Shown in pieces: positions 16,814 to 25,891 of a DNA stretch of 64,000 nucleotides (position 1 is its first letter; each line of letters opens with the position of its first letter). The stretch comes from Micromonospora sp. Llam0 (GTDB lineage: Bacteria > Actinomycetota > Actinomycetes > Mycobacteriales > Micromonosporaceae). Where the stretch lies: positions 3,844,001 to 3,908,000 of the forward strand of contig NZ_RJJY01000001.1 in the NCBI RefSeq assembly GCF_003751085.1. The letters are read 5' to 3'. A program made the translations under genes and the position numbers. The notes under the pieces were generated by a model. It did no database searches. It was not told the origin of the DNA and was given only the letters and a program-made list of their open reading frames with translations.

Positions 16814-17701
16814 TCACTCCTTGACGCCGCCGGCGGCCAGCCCCGACTGCCAGTAGCGCTGCAGGAGCAGAAAGGCCGCCAGCAGCGGCAGGATGGTCAG
16901 CAGCGAACCGGTGATGACCAGGTGGAAGACCGGCTGGCCGCCGGCGGTGGCGGCCTGCGCGTTCCAGGCGTCCAGGCCGAGGGTCAGCGGGTACCAGTCC
17001 GGGTCCTTCAGCATGATCAGCGGCAGGAAGTAGTTGTTCCAGGTGGCGACCATGCTGAACAGCAGCACCGTGACGATGCCGGGAGCCAGCAACGGCAGGC
17101 AGATCTGGAACAGGGTGCGCATCTCGCTCGCCCCGTCGCACCGCGCCGCCTCCAGCAGTTCGTCGGGGATCGCCTCGGCGGCGAAGACCCACATCAGGTA
17201 GAGCCCGAACGGCGTGATCAGCGACGGGATGATCACCGCCCACGGGGTGTTGGTCAGCCCGAGACGGCTGAACATCAGGAAGGTCGGCACGGCCAGTGCG
17301 GTGCCGGGTACGGCGACCGCGCCGATGACGATCGCGAAGACCGCCCGGCGGCCGACGAAGTCGAACTTGGCCAGGCCGTATCCGCCGAGGGTGGCGAGCA
17401 GGGTGGCGCCGCCGGCACCGGCGAGCACGTACAGCAGGGTGTTGCCCAGCCAGCGGAGGAAGATCCCGTCGTCGTAGCGCAGCGTCTCGACGACGTTGTC
17501 CCACAGCGCGAAGTCGCCGGCGAACCACAGCCCGAACGAGGAGAACAGACCCTGCTGCGATTTGGTGGCGTTGACCAGCAGCCAGATCAGCGGGACGAGG
17601 CTGTAGACGAGGACGATCCCGGTCAGCGCGGTCAGGGTCAGACTGCGGCCGGGCCGACGCACCCGGGTGGGGCCGGGCCGGCGCATCGGGGAGGAAGTCA
17701 A
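16814..17701 (-). CDS. Carbohydrate ABC transporter permease (MalG-type)
   Basis: 295 residues from a TTG at 17701, chosen because GGGAGG sits 4 bases upstream and the TTGA overlaps the stop of the preceding permease, which implies translational coupling. Six hydrophobic segments are visible, with the EAA loop that contacts the ATPase at PDELLEAARCDGASEMRTLFQICLP. The C-terminus ends RYWQSGLAAGGVKE, typical of the MalG/CUT1 type. The binding-protein gene follows after 25 bases. Confidence 0.92.
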   Translation of the reverse strand: MTSSPMRRPGPTRVRRPGRSLTLTALTGIVLVYSLVPLIWLLVNATKSQQGLFSSFGLWFAGDFALWDNVVETLRYDDGIFLRWLGNTLLYVLAGAGGATLLATLGGYGLAKFDFVGRRAVFAIVIGAVAVPGTALAVPTFLMFSRLGLTNTPWAVIIPSLITPFGLYLMWVFAAEAIPDELLEAARCDGASEMRTLFQICLPLLAPGIVTVLLFSMVATWNNYFLPLIMLKDPDWYPLTLGLDAWNAQAATAGGQPVFHLVITGSLLTILPLLAAFLLLQRYWQSGLAAGGVKE

Positions 17702-18600
17702 CGTTCCTCCCGGATGCCGCGCAGCTGGACGAGGTACGCGATCGCCATGGTCACCAGGCCCATCACGATGGCGACGGTGGCCGAGTAGTTGTACTGCTGC
17801 CCGGAGAACGACAGCGAGTACGCGTACAGGTTGGGGGTGAAGTAGGTGGTGATCGCGTTGGGTGCCAGGTGCTGCAGGATGCTCGGTTCGTTGAACAGCT
17901 GGAAGCTGCCGATGATGGAGAAGATGGTGGCGATGACCAGCGCCCCCCGGATGGCCGGCAGTTTGATGGCGCGGATGACCCGCAGCTGACCGGCGCCGTC
18001 GACCTCGGCCGCCTCGTACAGCGAGGTCGGCACCACGCGCAGCGCCGAATAGAAGATGACCATGTTGTAGCCGACGAACTCCCAGGTGACGATGTTGCCG
18101 ATGGACAGCAGCACCAGGTCGGGGTGCAGCGGGTCGGGCAGCGTCACGCCGAGCGCGTCGTTGATGTTGCCGACCAGCCCGAACCGGGTGCCGTACATGA
18201 AGCCCCACATCAGGGTGGCGACGACGGCCGGGACCGCGTACGGCAGGAAGACCGCTACCCGGAAGAAGCTCCTGCCGTACAGCCGGCCGCTGTCGATGGC
18301 CAGCGCTACCAGCAGCGCGAGGAACAGCATGATCGGCACCTGGACGGCGAGGAAGGCGGCCACCCGGCCGAGCGCCGACCAGAACTGGGGGTCGGTCAGC
18401 GCCCGCTGGTAGTTGTCCAGCCCGACGAAGGAGTTGCCGCCGATCAGTTGCCGTCGGTAGAGGCTGAGGTGGATCGCGTAGCCGATCGGCGCGATGAAGA
18501 CGAGCGCGAAGACCAGCATGAACGGCGCGACGAACTGCCAGCCGGCCAGCGAGCGCCGACGCGGCAGCCGGCGGGGTCGCGCCTGCGGTGCGGTCAACAC
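17698..18600 (-). CDS. Carbohydrate ABC transporter permease (MalF-type)
   Basis: 300 residues from a GTG at 18600 with GAAGG 6 bases upstream; the frame stays open to 18822 but that segment would run over the operators. Six membrane segments, with the first near WQFVAPFMLVFALVFIAPIG and the EAA loop SLYEAAEVDGAGQLRVIRAIKLPAIRG. First gene of the transporter/beta-galactosidase operon; its promoter region carries the two and a half LacI-type operators at 18643-18710. The start and operators are only about 40 bases apart, so the repressor would block initiation directly. Confidence 0.9.
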   Translation of the reverse strand: MLTAPQARPRRLPRRRSLAGWQFVAPFMLVFALVFIAPIGYAIHLSLYRRQLIGGNSFVGLDNYQRALTDPQFWSALGRVAAFLAVQVPIMLFLALLVALAIDSGRLYGRSFFRVAVFLPYAVPAVVATLMWGFMYGTRFGLVGNINDALGVTLPDPLHPDLVLLSIGNIVTWEFVGYNMVIFYSALRVVPTSLYEAAEVDGAGQLRVIRAIKLPAIRGALVIATIFSIIGSFQLFNEPSILQHLAPNAITTYFTPNLYAYSLSFSGQQYNYSATVAIVMGLVTMAIAYLVQLRGIREER

Positions 18601-18642
18601 GTCCAACCTTCGATAGCTGAGGGGTTGCGGAGCCGACGAGCC

Positions 18643-18710
18643 GATGTTTGCGCAAACATCGACCGCAGCCAGGTGATGTTTGCGCAAACGTCGGGCTCTG
18701 ATGTTTGCAC
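18643..18710. promoter_or_regulatory. Tandem LacI-type operators of the beta-galactoside operon
   Basis: GATGTTTGCGCAAACATC (18643-18660) is a perfect 18-bp palindrome. GATGTTTGCGCAAACGTC (18675-18692) differs at one base, and a half-site GATGTTTGCAC is at 18700-18710. Start-to-start spacing of the first two is 32 bp, three helical turns. The single copy in front of the regulator is at 12170-12183. Confidence 0.85.
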
Positions 18711-18725
18711 CGGCCCGGCGCCGCG

Positions 18726-21110
18726 TCAACCCCGGCCCGTCAACCCGTTCAGCTGGGCACGGACCGGCTCGGCGTCGGGATGCCGCAGACTGTCCAGGAT
18801 GCGCACCGCCGCGCCCCAACACGCCTCGGCCGCCGCCAGATCCCCGGTGTCGGACCCGACCTCGCCCAGGCTGCTCAGCACCAGCGCCTCCAGGTGCCGG
18901 TCACCGAGCCGACGGAACAGCTCCAGCGCCTCCTGGTAGCAGACGGCGGCCTCGTCCGGGTCACCGAGATGCTGGTACGCGTACCCCAGGCTGTGCCAGG
19001 TGCTCGCCTGCCCGGGTCCGTCCCCGAGCTCGCGCAGCAGCTGCAACGCCCGACCGCAACAGTTCAGCGTCTCGGCGTACTCGCCGAGCCGGGCGTGCTG
19101 CCAGCCGACCACGTTGAGCGCCTTGCCCTCCCCCCGTCGGTCACCGGCCGCCGCGTAGAACTCGTACGCCGTCCGCCCGTGTGCCAACGCGTCGCGATGA
19201 CGTTCCTGTCTCTCCCGCAGCAACGACAGGTTCAGGTGGGTGAGCCCCTGCCGGGCCAGGTCACCCCGGCCCCGCTCCAGCTCCAAGGCGGCACCGAGGT
19301 GCCCGTCGGCCTCGGCGTACCGGCTGGTCCGGGTGTACGCACGGGCAAGGTGGCGGTGCGCAACCGCCTCCGCGGCGACGTCGCCGACCCGCCGGGCCAG
19401 CTGCAAGGCGGACCGCTGCAGGACGGTCAACGCCGACCAGTGCCCGCGTCGGTCCAGATAGGTGTACGTCACCTGGGTCAGATGCAGCGCTTCGGCTCCC
19501 AGCCCGGCGGCGACGGCCGCGTCGAACACCGCCTCCAGCACGGTGTGCTCGGCGGCGAACCAGGTCAGCGCCGCCTGGCTGTCCGTCGGAATCTCGGTGA
19601 CGACACCGGGGCGGGCCGCACCGGGCACCGTCGGCGCCGGGTTCGGCTGCAGGGTCTGGTCGGCCTGGTACGCGCTGCGGACGTAGTGGTCGACCAGCCG
19701 GCGCAGGGCCGCGTCACACGCCGACCCGGGCTCCAGCTCCCGGGCCTGTTCCGCAGCGTAGACCCGCAGCAGGTCGTGCAGACCGTAACGCCCACCGGGG
19801 TACGCGTTCAACAGATTCGCCCGGACCAGCTCGGCCAGCAGCGGCCGTACCCGCGTCACCGGCAGCCCGGCGAGACTCGCCGCCGCCGGGGCCGACACGG
19901 TCGGACCGGGGTGGATGCCGAGCAGCCGGAACAGCTGCGCCGCCGACGGGCTCAGCGCCTGGTAGGACCAGGAGAAGACGGCGCGTACCCCGAGCTGCGG
20001 GTCGTCCGGTGCCAGCGCGTCGAGGCGGTGCCGGGCGACCCGCAGCTCGGTGGCGAGCGCCGCCAACGGCATCTGCGGTGCGATGACGGCACGCGCCGCG
20101 ACCACCGCCAACGCCAACGGCAGGCCGGCGCACCGGGCGACGATCTCGTCCACCGCCGCCGGTTCGGCGGCGCACCGCCGCTGGCCGACCCGCCGCCGCA
20201 ACAGCTCCGCCGCATCCGCCGGGTGCAGCAGGTCGAGGGTCAACGGCTGGGCACCGTGCGCGGCGATCAGGCCGGTGAGCTGGTTGCGGCTGGTCACCAC
20301 GACCAGGCACTGCGGCGAGCTGGGCAGCAGCATCCGTACGTGAGCGCTGTCACGGGCGTTGTCCAGCACGATCAGCAGCCGACGACCGGCCAACGTGGTG
20401 CGCAGGTCGGTCGGCACCTGGGCCGGCGGTACGCCGAGCGCGTCGAGCAGCAGCCGCAGCGCGGTGGCCGGCTCGGTCACCGAACCGTCCGGGTCGAAGC
20501 CGCGCAGGTTCAGGTAGAGCTGTCCGTCGGGGAACCGGTCGGCGACCTGGTGCGCCCACTGCACGACGAGGGTCGTCTTGCCGACCCCGGCGGTGCCGCT
20601 GACCGCCACGATCCGGACCGTACCCGCCGGGGTGATCTGCCGCGCCGGATCGGTGGCCGGCGCGAGCCGGGCGAGCTGCGCCAACTCCGCCCGGCGGCCG
20701 CTGAAGTGCCCGAGCGCCGGTGGCAACTGCCGGGGCACCGCCCGGACGACCGGGTCGGCCGGCACGACCGCCGGGTCCGTCGGCACGGTGACGCGACGCC
20801 GCTCGTCGACCCGGTCCCGGGCGCTGGCCAGCACACCCCGCTCGACCGGACTGGCGCCGAGCAACCCGACCAGCACGTCGAACCGGTCCGTCGGCGGCAG
20901 CGTCTTCCCGGTGAGGTACTCCGCCACCGCCGTGTGCGACCAGCCGGCGCGGGTGGCCAGCACCCGGTAGGACAGCACCCGCTGACCCTCGCGGCGGGCG
21001 TGCCGCCGCCGCAGCGCCCGCAGCAACGCGGCGAGGTCGTCCACTGTCCGCGCCCCGGCGGCGTCGCGCACCAGCCGGTCGGGCGGCCGCGTGTCCACTC
21101 CGTGCACCAT
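18726..21110 (-). CDS. XRE-HTH / NB-ARC / TPR regulator (STAND ATPase)
   Basis: 794 residues from the ATG at 21110; a GTG at 21131 in frame is an alternative. An N-terminal helix-turn-helix (VLATRAGWSHTAVAEYLTGKTLP, residues 51-73) is followed by an NB-ARC ATPase with P-loop SGTAGVGKTT (171-180), LIVLDNARD as the Walker B region, and the GLPLAL motif. The C-terminal half is a set of TPR repeats (for example WHSLGYAYQHLGDPDEAAVCYQEALELFRRLGD). STAND proteins of this build are signal-triggered, oligomerising regulators, often of secondary metabolism. The stop is 15 bases from the last half-operator, and upstream are four CGATGYAC repeats (21192-21304). Targets cannot be deduced. Confidence 0.9.
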   Translation of the reverse strand: MVHGVDTRPPDRLVRDAAGARTVDDLAALLRALRRRHARREGQRVLSYRVLATRAGWSHTAVAEYLTGKTLPPTDRFDVLVGLLGASPVERGVLASARDRVDERRRVTVPTDPAVVPADPVVRAVPRQLPPALGHFSGRRAELAQLARLAPATDPARQITPAGTVRIVAVSGTAGVGKTTLVVQWAHQVADRFPDGQLYLNLRGFDPDGSVTEPATALRLLLDALGVPPAQVPTDLRTTLAGRRLLIVLDNARDSAHVRMLLPSSPQCLVVVTSRNQLTGLIAAHGAQPLTLDLLHPADAAELLRRRVGQRRCAAEPAAVDEIVARCAGLPLALAVVAARAVIAPQMPLAALATELRVARHRLDALAPDDPQLGVRAVFSWSYQALSPSAAQLFRLLGIHPGPTVSAPAAASLAGLPVTRVRPLLAELVRANLLNAYPGGRYGLHDLLRVYAAEQARELEPGSACDAALRRLVDHYVRSAYQADQTLQPNPAPTVPGAARPGVVTEIPTDSQAALTWFAAEHTVLEAVFDAAVAAGLGAEALHLTQVTYTYLDRRGHWSALTVLQRSALQLARRVGDVAAEAVAHRHLARAYTRTSRYAEADGHLGAALELERGRGDLARQGLTHLNLSLLRERQERHRDALAHGRTAYEFYAAAGDRRGEGKALNVVGWQHARLGEYAETLNCCGRALQLLRELGDGPGQASTWHSLGYAYQHLGDPDEAAVCYQEALELFRRLGDRHLEALVLSSLGEVGSDTGDLAAAEACWGAAVRILDSLRHPDAEPVRAQLNGLTGRG

Positions 21111-21191
21111 CGCGACTCTCACGACCTTCACCGGTCAGACGTCACTGTGGCGAACCGCCGTGCGGCGACCCGCTCCACAGCGGATGTTAGT

Positions 21192-21304
21192 CGATGTACG
21201 CCGATGTACGGAGATGATCGTGATCACCGTCCCGCCACCGGTCGACACCGCACCCTGGACGCGTACCGATGCACACCGGACAGAGAGGATGCCGACCGAT
21301 GTAC
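21192..21304. repeat. Four CGATGYAC repeats in the STAND regulator / P-ATPase divergent region
   Basis: The 330-base region 21111-21440 contains CGATGTACG at 21192-21200 and 21202-21210 (10-bp period), CGATGCAC near 21267 and CGATGTAC at 21297-21304. A 10-bp spacing puts the first two on one face of the helix, as for an activator or repressor. No gene is seen in the region. Confidence 0.45.
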
Positions 21305-21440
21305 TGGTCCACGCGGGTTCGCGGGTAGCGGAGACTCACTACGGTCAGGCGGCGGGTGACCGGACGGGGCCCCGGTCACCCGCGTGTTCGTTCCCGGCGT
21401 ACCGCCCACCGCCGGGCCCGCCGGCCGGCAGACTGGCCTG

Positions 21441-23330
21441 GTGGACGACGAGCCGACCGCCGGACGCCGGACGCCGCGCTGGCTGGCCTGGGCACCGCGC
21501 TGGCGGATCTGGGCACCGCTGGCGGCGCTGACCGCCGTGGTGCTGGCCGGCGGGGTGCTGCGGCTCGCCGGTGCCGGCCCGGTCGCCGACGGGGTGTGGG
21601 CGGCTGCCACGGTCGCGGCGCTGCTGCCGGCGCTGCGCTGGATGGGCCAGTCGCTGCGACGGCGGCGGATCGGCGTCGACGTCATCGCCGTACTCGCCCT
21701 GGTCGGCGCGCTGCTGGCCGCCGAGTACCTGGCCGGCGCGGTGGTGGCGCTGATGCTGGCCAGCGGGCACACCCTGGAGACGTACGCGCAGCGACGGGCC
21801 GGCCGGGACCTGCAGGCACTCGTCGCGCACGCACCGCGCACCGCCCGGCGGCGGGCCGCCGACGACACCGTCGCCACGGTCGACGTGGGTGAGATCGCCA
21901 CCGGGGACCGGCTGGTCGTCGGCCCCGGCGACGTGGTGCCGGTCGACGGCGTCGCCGAGGAGCCGGCCACCCTCGACGAGTCGGTGGTGACCGGCGAGTC
22001 ACGGCCGGTGGAGCGGGCCGCCGGGGACCGCGTCGCCAGCGGCGTGGTCAACGCCGGGACCGCGTTCGGGCTGCGCGCCGTCGAGACCGCGCAGGACAGC
22101 ACGTACGCCGGGATCGTCCGACTGGCCACCGAGGCCGGCGCCGGCAAGGCACCGACGGTACGCCTGGCCGACCGGTACGCCGCCGCGTTCGTCCCGTTCA
22201 CCCTGGTGCTGGCCGGGGCCGGCTGGATCGTCTCCGGCGAGTTCGTCCGCGCGGTCGCCGTGCTGGTCGTCGCCACCCCCTGCCCGTTGCTGCTGGCCAC
22301 CCCGATCGCGATCGTCGCCGGGCTGTCCCGCGCCGCCCGCTGCGGCGTGCTGGTCCGCGACGGCGGCGCGCTGGAACAGCTCGGCCACGCCCGTACCCTG
22401 CTGGTGGACAAGACCGGGACGTTGACCACCGGCCGGCCGGAGACCGCCGACGTGGTCACCGGCGACGGGGCCGACCCGGCCGAACTGCTGCGGCTGGCCG
22501 CGTCGGTGGAGCAGCTCTCGCCGCACGTGCTGGCCGGCGCGGTGGTCCGGGCGGCCGGCGACCGGGGCCTGCGGCTGGCCGCCCCGGCCGAGGTGACCGA
22601 GGATCCCGGCCGGGGCGTCCGTGGCCGGGTCGACGGCCGTACGGTGCGGGTCGGCCAGCCGGACGGACCGCTGCCGGAGTGGGCGGTCCGGGTCCGGGAC
22701 CGGGCCGAAGCCGACGGGCTGTCGGCGGTGTGGGTCGGCGTGGACGGCGTACCCGCCGGGGCGATCCTGCTGCGCGACGCGGTGCGGCCCGACGCCGCCG
22801 GCACGGTGCGGCGGCTGCGGCAGGCCGGGTTCACCCGGCTGGTCATGCTGACCGGCGACCGGCGGGAGGTGGCCGAGCGGGTCGCCGCGCAGGTCGAGGT
22901 GGACGACATCGTGGCGCGCTGCCCACCGCAGGAGAAGACCGCCCGGGTACGCGACGAGTCGGCCCGCGCGGTGACGGTGATGGTCGGCGACGGGGTGAAC
23001 GACGCCCCGGCGTTGGCCGCCGCCGACGTGGGCGTGGCGGTCGGCGGCACCGGGACCAGCGCCGCGGCCGGGGTCGCCGACGCGGTGCTGACCGGCGACC
23101 GGCTGGACCGGCTCGCCGACGCGGTCGACATCGCCCACCGGTCCCGGCGGATCGCGGTACAGAGCGCCTCGGTCGGCATGGGCCTGGCGGTGGTGGCGAT
23201 GGCGGTCGCCGCGTTCGGCCTGCTGCCGCCGGTGGCCGGCGCGTTCACCCAGGAGGGCATCGACGTCGCGGTGATCCTCAACGCGCTGCGCGCGCTGCGC
23301 CCCGGCCGCCGCCCGACCCGCCAAACATGA
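21441..23330 (+). CDS. Heavy-metal P1B-type ATPase without metal-binding N-domain
   Basis: 629 residues from the GTG at 21441; an in-frame upstream start near 21384 is possible and the ribosome site is weak for both. Phosphorylation site DKTGTLT (Asp323), transmembrane metal site ATPCPLLLATP (Cys281 in the CPx motif), the actuator TGES and hinge GDGVNDAPAL (about residue 516) are all present. The usual HP dipeptide that locks ATP adenine reads SPHVLAGAVV, so Pro is Val, seen in some actinobacterial exporters. There is no N-terminal HMA domain. It would export or import a soft metal ion; the ion is unknown. The 3' end abuts the relic at 23341-23598. Confidence 0.9.
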   Translation: MDDEPTAGRRTPRWLAWAPRWRIWAPLAALTAVVLAGGVLRLAGAGPVADGVWAAATVAALLPALRWMGQSLRRRRIGVDVIAVLALVGALLAAEYLAGAVVALMLASGHTLETYAQRRAGRDLQALVAHAPRTARRRAADDTVATVDVGEIATGDRLVVGPGDVVPVDGVAEEPATLDESVVTGESRPVERAAGDRVASGVVNAGTAFGLRAVETAQDSTYAGIVRLATEAGAGKAPTVRLADRYAAAFVPFTLVLAGAGWIVSGEFVRAVAVLVVATPCPLLLATPIAIVAGLSRAARCGVLVRDGGALEQLGHARTLLVDKTGTLTTGRPETADVVTGDGADPAELLRLAASVEQLSPHVLAGAVVRAAGDRGLRLAAPAEVTEDPGRGVRGRVDGRTVRVGQPDGPLPEWAVRVRDRAEADGLSAVWVGVDGVPAGAILLRDAVRPDAAGTVRRLRQAGFTRLVMLTGDRREVAERVAAQVEVDDIVARCPPQEKTARVRDESARAVTVMVGDGVNDAPALAAADVGVAVGGTGTSAAAGVADAVLTGDRLDRLADAVDIAHRSRRIAVQSASVGMGLAVVAMAVAAFGLLPPVAGAFTQEGIDVAVILNALRALRPGRRPTRQT

Positions 23331-23340
23331 ACCCGTTCAG

Positions 23341-23598
23341 GTGCGCGATGTTCGCGAGCGTCACCAGGTCCTAGTCGATCAGCCGCAGCACCGTCAGTCC
23401 GACCGACTCGACGGCTCGGACCGCTGTCGCGATCGCGTCCGCGATGGTGGCCGCCTCCCGGTCGAACTCCGCGACGGGCAGTCCGCCGTCGACGCCGAAG
23501 GCCGCGTCGTCACATCCAGCGGTGAACAGGGCGTCAATCTCGTCGTCGGTCGGACTTCGATCGAGCACGAGAGTGAAAGTACGGATGGCAACCGTCAC
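23341..23598 (-). pseudogene. Broken small HTH protein gene (internal TAG, 3' end lost)
   Basis: From the GTG at 23598 the protein reads VAIRTFTLVLDRSPTDDEID through FDREAATIADAIATAVRAVE to LRLID, then TAG at 23371-23373. After the stop the same frame continues DLVTLANIAHLNG, which is the expected next segment (the start of the HTH, normally DLV-LADIA-R-GRT) of the actinobacterial family I recognise with this N-terminus. The homology then ends about 11 bases from the P-ATPase stop. So the gene seems to have gained a stop, and to have lost the rest of its HTH by rearrangement with the ATPase gene. The 75-residue N-terminal part may still be made. Confidence 0.6.
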
Positions 23599-23877
23599 AC
23601 CACGCAATCTATGTGGTGCAGTCGTCGGTGCCGCGCCGGCCGGCTTCGACTTCGGTGGCGTGGCGGCGCTAGCCTCCTGGCGCGTGGACGACCGGCCCAC
23701 GCCCGAGCAGGTGACCACCGGCGGAGCGAAGGACCTGGCGCAGCTGGCATCGTGGTGCTTTCCAGGCATCTGACCGGTTTCTGGCACAAGATCGCGGGGC
23801 ACATCCGCCGTACGGTCCGATGCCGATCAACGTGCTGTCGCCGACAGCCACCCGTTGTCGAGAGGAATGAGCCCTCC

Positions 23878-24495
23878 ATGCGTGTTGCCCGAACCGCCGC
23901 CGTGGCCTGTCTGATCCCCGCCGCGCTGACCCTCGCCGCCTGCGGCGACGCCGCACCCGATACGGAGCCGGCTACCGACACGTCGCCGACCGCCAGCGCA
24001 GCACCGACTGCCGCTGCCGACCCGTCCGGCCCCGGATCCGACGCGCCGGGTGACGGCGGCCCGGCCGCCTGCGCCAGTACCGACCTGGCCGTCGACGTGA
24101 TCTTCCAGCAGGCCGGGGTGGCGATGCTGGCGCTGACCAACGACTCAGCGGCACCGTGTCAGCTCGACGGTTGGGTGACACTGGCCTTCGAGCGCGCCGA
24201 CCGCAGCCCGGTCGACGTCGCCCAGCGACAGGTGGAGCAGCCGGGGCCGCCGGTCGCGGCCGACCTGGATCCGGGTGAGTCCGCGTTCGCCGGGGTCAAG
24301 TGGGCCACCTGCGACCCGGCGTCGACCGACTGCGCGGTGGCGACCACGGTACGGGTCGGCGCGCCCGGTGACAGCACGACGGTGGTCGCCCGGACCGTCG
24401 GCCTCGACGGCGAAGAGGCAGTCGGCGAGCTGCCGATCGCCGACGTGCAGATCGGCTCGATCCAGCCGTCCACCCAGGGCGTCGTGGCCTGGTAG
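23878..24495 (+). CDS. DUF4232-type lipoprotein
   Basis: 205 residues, ATG at 23878 after GAGAGGAAT. The signal peptide ends in LTLAAC (lipid-modified Cys22), followed by a 40-residue Thr/Ser/Ala/Pro linker. The mature domain begins CASTDLAVDVIFQQAGVAMLALTN and continues QLDGWVTLAFERADRSPV, the DUF4232 immunoglobulin-like pattern of secreted actinobacterial proteins. Function unknown; it is a surface-anchored protein. Upstream bases 23599-23877 contain no other gene. Confidence 0.85.
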   Translation: MRVARTAAVACLIPAALTLAACGDAAPDTEPATDTSPTASAAPTAAADPSGPGSDAPGDGGPAACASTDLAVDVIFQQAGVAMLALTNDSAAPCQLDGWVTLAFERADRSPVDVAQRQVEQPGPPVAADLDPGESAFAGVKWATCDPASTDCAVATTVRVGAPGDSTTVVARTVGLDGEEAVGELPIADVQIGSIQPSTQGVVAW

Positions 24496-24513
24496 ACCGA
24501 GTTCGGGTCCCCG

Positions 24514-25851
24514 CTACCCGCCGACGCTTGCGCGGATCGAGTCACGGGAGGCGGTCACCGTACGGCGCAGATCGTCGATGTCGACGTCGACCAGCCGCCC
24601 GGCCGCCTTACGGATCCGGCCACCGACCACGACCGTGTCGATGTTGCGGGCGTCGGCACCGAGCACCAAGGTGCCGACCGCGTCGTTGAGCGGCATCGTG
24701 TTGACGTCGTCAGCCCGGACCACCAGCAGGTCCGCCTGCTTGCCGGGGCTGATCGACCCGGTCACGTCGCCGAGTCCGTTGGTCCGCGCGCCCTGAGCGG
24801 TGGCGAAGTCCAGCACGTCACGGGTGGTGATCCGGTGCCCCACCGGCTTGTCCGTGCCGTACGCGCAGTGCACCGCGCGCATCCGTTGGATCGCGTGCAG
24901 CGCCCGCATCTGGGTGAACATGTCGCTGGCCAGCGCCACTTCGACGTCGATGCTGAGCCCGGGTCGGACGCCGACGGCCAACGCCTCGTCGATCGCCGGC
25001 ACCGCCGTCTCCAGCCCGATCTGCGCCTCCGACGTCGGGGCCAGCGACACGGTGGTCCCGGTAGCACCGATCGTCTTCCAGGCCTGGCTGGTGAGCCCGG
25101 TGGCGTGGATCAGGGTCACGGCCGGGCCGAGCAGGCCGTCGGTCGCCCAGCGCTCGATCGCCGCCGACGACGACTCGCCGAACACGGCGTCGATACTGAC
25201 GCCGATGCCGATATCGCGGGCGACCGCCGCCAGCTCCGGCCCGTATGCCAGCGCCGGGCCGGCTATCTCGTCGGTGGCCAGCGCCGCCAGCCGTACGGTG
25301 ACCAGATCGCCGTTGGCGCCGTGGAACTTCTCCCGCAGCCGGACCAGGTCGGCGGGCCACTGGCGGTCCCAGTCGCCGAAGTGCGGACCCATCGAGGCGT
25401 GCACGCCCCGGATGCCGGTGTCGATCAGCGCCTGCACCGCCGCGTCGGAGTGCGCCGCCGAGCGGGAGTTGTGCGAGAAGTCGAGCATCGTGGTGATGCC
25501 GGCGTCGAGGGCGGTGAGCGCCGCGAGCCGGGTGCCGACGTACATGTCGTGCGGGGTGTACGCGGGTGCGACGCCGGCCAGCGTGGACATCACGTACTCG
25601 CCGAGGTCGTTGACATCGGGGATGCTGCGGCGCAGCTGCGCCTGCCAGGCGTGCCGGTGGGTGTCGACGAATCCGGGGCAGACGATGCCGCCGGTGGTGT
25701 CGACGACAGTCGCGCCGGCCGCGTCCGGGTGCGACCGCAGGTCCGGGCCGACGGCGACGATCCGGTCGCCGCGTATCAGCACGTCACCGGAGTCCAGGTC
25801 GCCGATCGTCGGGTCCATCGTGACGACGGCGCCGCCGCTGAACAACATCAT
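24514..25851 (-). CDS. Amidohydrolase (cytosine deaminase/atrazine chlorohydrolase type)
   Basis: 445 residues, start ATG at 25851 (a second ATG follows; AAGGAG 7 bases upstream). The metal motif GFVDTHRHAWQ supplies the first two His ligands; HATGLTSQAW and AYGTDKP mark the later His and Asp regions. The N-terminal small domain has the ISGGRIVTMDP-like beginning LFSGGAVVTMDPTIGDLDSGDVLI. These enzymes hydrolyse C-N or C-Cl bonds of ring systems or aminated heterocycles; the natural substrate is not readable. The upstream gene (25892-26611) fuses a relic of the same domain with another module, and the divergent XRE gene at 26746 probably regulates both. Confidence 0.88.
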   Translation of the reverse strand: MMLFSGGAVVTMDPTIGDLDSGDVLIRGDRIVAVGPDLRSHPDAAGATVVDTTGGIVCPGFVDTHRHAWQAQLRRSIPDVNDLGEYVMSTLAGVAPAYTPHDMYVGTRLAALTALDAGITTMLDFSHNSRSAAHSDAAVQALIDTGIRGVHASMGPHFGDWDRQWPADLVRLREKFHGANGDLVTVRLAALATDEIAGPALAYGPELAAVARDIGIGVSIDAVFGESSSAAIERWATDGLLGPAVTLIHATGLTSQAWKTIGATGTTVSLAPTSEAQIGLETAVPAIDEALAVGVRPGLSIDVEVALASDMFTQMRALHAIQRMRAVHCAYGTDKPVGHRITTRDVLDFATAQGARTNGLGDVTGSISPGKQADLLVVRADDVNTMPLNDAVGTLVLGADARNIDTVVVGGRIRKAAGRLVDVDIDDLRRTVTASRDSIRASVGG

Positions 25852-25891
25852 TGTCTGCTCCTTGTCCTGATCGGTGTGTCGTGGTCGGGGT

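Noticed and set aside
18705..21359. 884-codon plus-strand frame
   Set aside because: Shadow of the STAND regulator; no domain on that strand and Arg/Gly/Gln-biased composition.
21999..23324. Minus-strand frame opposite the P-type ATPase
   Set aside because: The ATPase motifs are complete on the plus strand; this is a shadow frame.
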